A stretch of 6,394 nucleotides of DNA. Origin: Acidobacteriaceae bacterium (GTDB lineage: Bacteria > Acidobacteriota > Terriglobia > Terriglobales > Acidobacteriaceae). The translations under genes were made by a program, and so were the position numbers. Of this stretch, positions 5,648 to 6,394 are shown one piece after another. The DNA lies in NCBI GenBank assembly GCA_003132825.1, contig PKYX01000449.1, forward strand, positions 4,138-10,531, written 5' to 3'. The notes under the pieces are model-generated. The model made no database searches. It was not told the DNA's origin and saw only the letters and a list, made by a program, of their open reading frames with translations. The first letter of the stretch is position 1, and the number at the start of each line of letters is the position of its first letter.

Positions 5648-5863
5648 ATGGCGGAAAATGAAGTCGTGTCGAATCAAGCAACGATTCTCGGCAACCAGGC
5701 CACCATCGTAAAGAACCAAAAGGCGATTCTCGGCAACCAGGCCACCATCGTGAAGAATCAAAAGGCCATCCTGGCCAACCAGGGTGCGATCAAGAAGAAT
5801 CAGTCAGCGCTCCACCAAATCCTGAAAAATCAAAAACAGATTCTCGCCGCCGTGAGGAAGTAG
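5648..5863 (+). CDS. Small Asn-Gln heptad-repeat coiled-coil protein, unrecognised function
   Basis: The ATG at 5648 is preceded by TTGGAGA (5634-5640) at a 7-base spacing; an in-frame TTG at 5549 lacks support and its extra residues look non-coding. The 71-residue product is almost entirely heptads of the form N-Q-x-x-I-x-x. Asn-Gln pairs start at residues 9, 16, 23, 30, 37, 44 and 51 in strict register, then at 61. Ile, Leu or Val occupies positions 6, 13, 20, 27, 34, 41, 48 and 55. Put into coiled-coil register, Ile is at 'a' and Asn at 'd'. The protein has no signal peptide, membrane segment or cysteine, and it ends in LAAVRK. From memory, short proteins of this kind occur as hypothetical proteins in Acidobacteria. 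An oligomeric, probably trimeric, coiled coil is inferred; the role is unknown. It is transcribed divergently from the peroxiredoxin. Confidence -1.
   Translation: MAENEVVSNQATILGNQATIVKNQKAILGNQATIVKNQKAILANQGAIKKNQSALHQILKNQKQILAAVRK
5682..5765 (+). repeat. 42-base tandem duplication inside the heptad-protein gene
   Basis: Bases 5682-5723 and 5724-5765 are direct tandem copies differing at only two positions (GTA/GTG and AAC/AAT), both synonymous. Each unit encodes two heptads, so the duplication adds four turns of helix without disturbing register. Confidence -1.
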
Positions 5864-5884
5864 TATCGCGGAACAAAAGCGGTT

Positions 5885-5945
5885 CGTTGGAGGACGCGAT
5901 CCCCTCGCCATGGCATGCCTTCGGTCCTGCGGCGAGCCTCCAACG
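5885..5945 (+). terminator. Long bulged hairpin after the heptad-protein gene, possible terminator or structured 3' end
   Basis: CGTTGGAGG (5885-5893) pairs with CCTCCAACG (5937-5945), and CTCGCC (5904-5909) pairs with GGCGAG (5931-5936). The two stems are contiguous on the 3' side, while the 5' side bulges by 10 bases. Inside, GCA/TGC (5913-5915, 5928-5930) and a C-UUCG-G tetraloop (5919-5924) can extend it in the plus-strand RNA. No T-run follows, though a small GGGG/CCCC hairpin does (5950-5962). It lies between convergent genes, so a bidirectional terminator is plausible but not proven. Confidence -1.
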
Positions 5946-5986
5946 TATAGGGGGCACGCCCCTTAAGCGCTCACTCTGGTGTAGCG

Positions 5987-6394
5987 TCAATTGCTGCGCA
6001 AGACCTCCATGGGGTTGACACCAGACGCGCGGCGGGCGGGAATGTAGCCGGAGATGGCTGCAACCAGCAGCAATGCGAGCGCCATTCCGAGATAGGTCGG
6101 CAGATCCCAGGACGAGGTGGCAAACAATAACGAAGAAATTAGCCTGGCCACTGCGAGTGCACCCAATGTGCCCAGCACCATACCAGCAAGCGCCAAGCGC
6201 AGCGTACTGGTGAGCACTTGGCGCTGCACCTGGCCGACGCTTGCGCCGAGCGCCATGCGGATGCCGATCGCTTGCCCTTGCTGTGTGACTGAATACGAGA
6301 TGACGCCGTAGATGCCGAGGGCGGCCAGCAGCAGCCCCAGGCCCGCGAATGCCGCTACGAGCAGCATGAAGAAGCGGCGTGGTGAGACGGCGCG
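5987..6394 (-). CDS. Second ADOP-family permease, C-terminal 135 residues only
   Basis: The frame is open from the right edge to the TGA at 5987-5989. It begins within RAVSPRRFFMLLVAAFAG, the characteristic entry to the last FtsX helix bundle of ADOP/MacB permeases. Three membrane helices follow (about residues 10-36, 62-84 and 97-117 of the fragment), with the cytoplasmic loop 'GQAIGIRMALGASVGQVQRQ' between the first two. The end, 'IPARRASGVNPMEVLRSN', is the family's usual C-terminal motif. The rest of the protein lies beyond the window. It is the same type of protein as the permease at the left edge but a separate gene, since both run on the minus strand and six other genes lie between them. 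Its regulator, if any, is not visible. Confidence -1.
   Translation of the reverse strand, partial: RAVSPRRFFMLLVAAFAGLGLLLAALGIYGVISYSVTQQGQAIGIRMALGASVGQVQRQVLTSTLRLALAGMVLGTLGALAVARLISSLLFATSSWDLPTYLGMALALLLVAAISGYIPARRASGVNPMEVLRSN

Noticed and set aside
5682..5765. CRISPR or intergenic satellite interpretation of the 42-base repeats
   Set aside because: The two copies are directly adjacent with no spacers, lie in a coding frame and differ only synonymously.

Overview
The window looks like a chromosomal segment of an acidobacterium, probably of the Terriglobia group. The main reason is the pair of a PadR-type repressor followed, with a 4-base overlap, by a very long MacB/FtsX-type permease with a distinctive N-terminal extension. 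This is the arrangement of the 'acidobacterial duplicated orphan permease' (ADOP) family and its partner regulator. A second ADOP-type permease enters from the right edge. The DNA is GC-rich and the genes favour G/C in third positions. No rRNA, tRNA, CRISPR array, insertion sequence or phage gene was seen.

Layout from left to right: (1) 1-2045, minus: an ADOP permease missing its C-terminus at the window edge. (2) 2042-2395, minus: its PadR repressor, with a promoter and two matching palindromes (TGTGG-N5-CCACA) that look like a double operator. (3) 2593-3150, minus: an uncharacterised four-helix membrane protein with its own sigma70-like promoter. (4) A 320-base divergent intergenic region. 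(5) 3471-4202, plus: an unrecognised protein with three tryptophan-anchored repeats of about 41 residues, a proline-rich linker and a C-terminal membrane anchor, apparently read from a nearly leaderless transcript. (6) 4222-4851, minus: a flavin reductase-like FMN protein, convergent with the repeat protein across only 19 bases. (7) 4935-5477, minus: an exported PrxQ/BCP-type peroxiredoxin, separated from the flavin reductase by a strong 13-bp hairpin. (8) 5648-5863, plus: a 71-residue protein made almost wholly of Ile-x-x-Asn-Gln heptads. (9) 5987-6394, minus: the C-terminal end of a second ADOP permease.

The PadR/permease pair is the only clear operon, with overlapping stop and start codons and a shared promoter. 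The peroxiredoxin and flavin reductase are co-directional and both redox-related, but the hairpin between them suggests partial uncoupling. The most interesting parts are the two small unrecognised proteins: the Asn-Gln heptad protein, whose pattern fits a coiled coil with asparagines in core 'd' positions, and the tail-anchored triple-repeat protein. The twin operator in front of padR is also worth attention.
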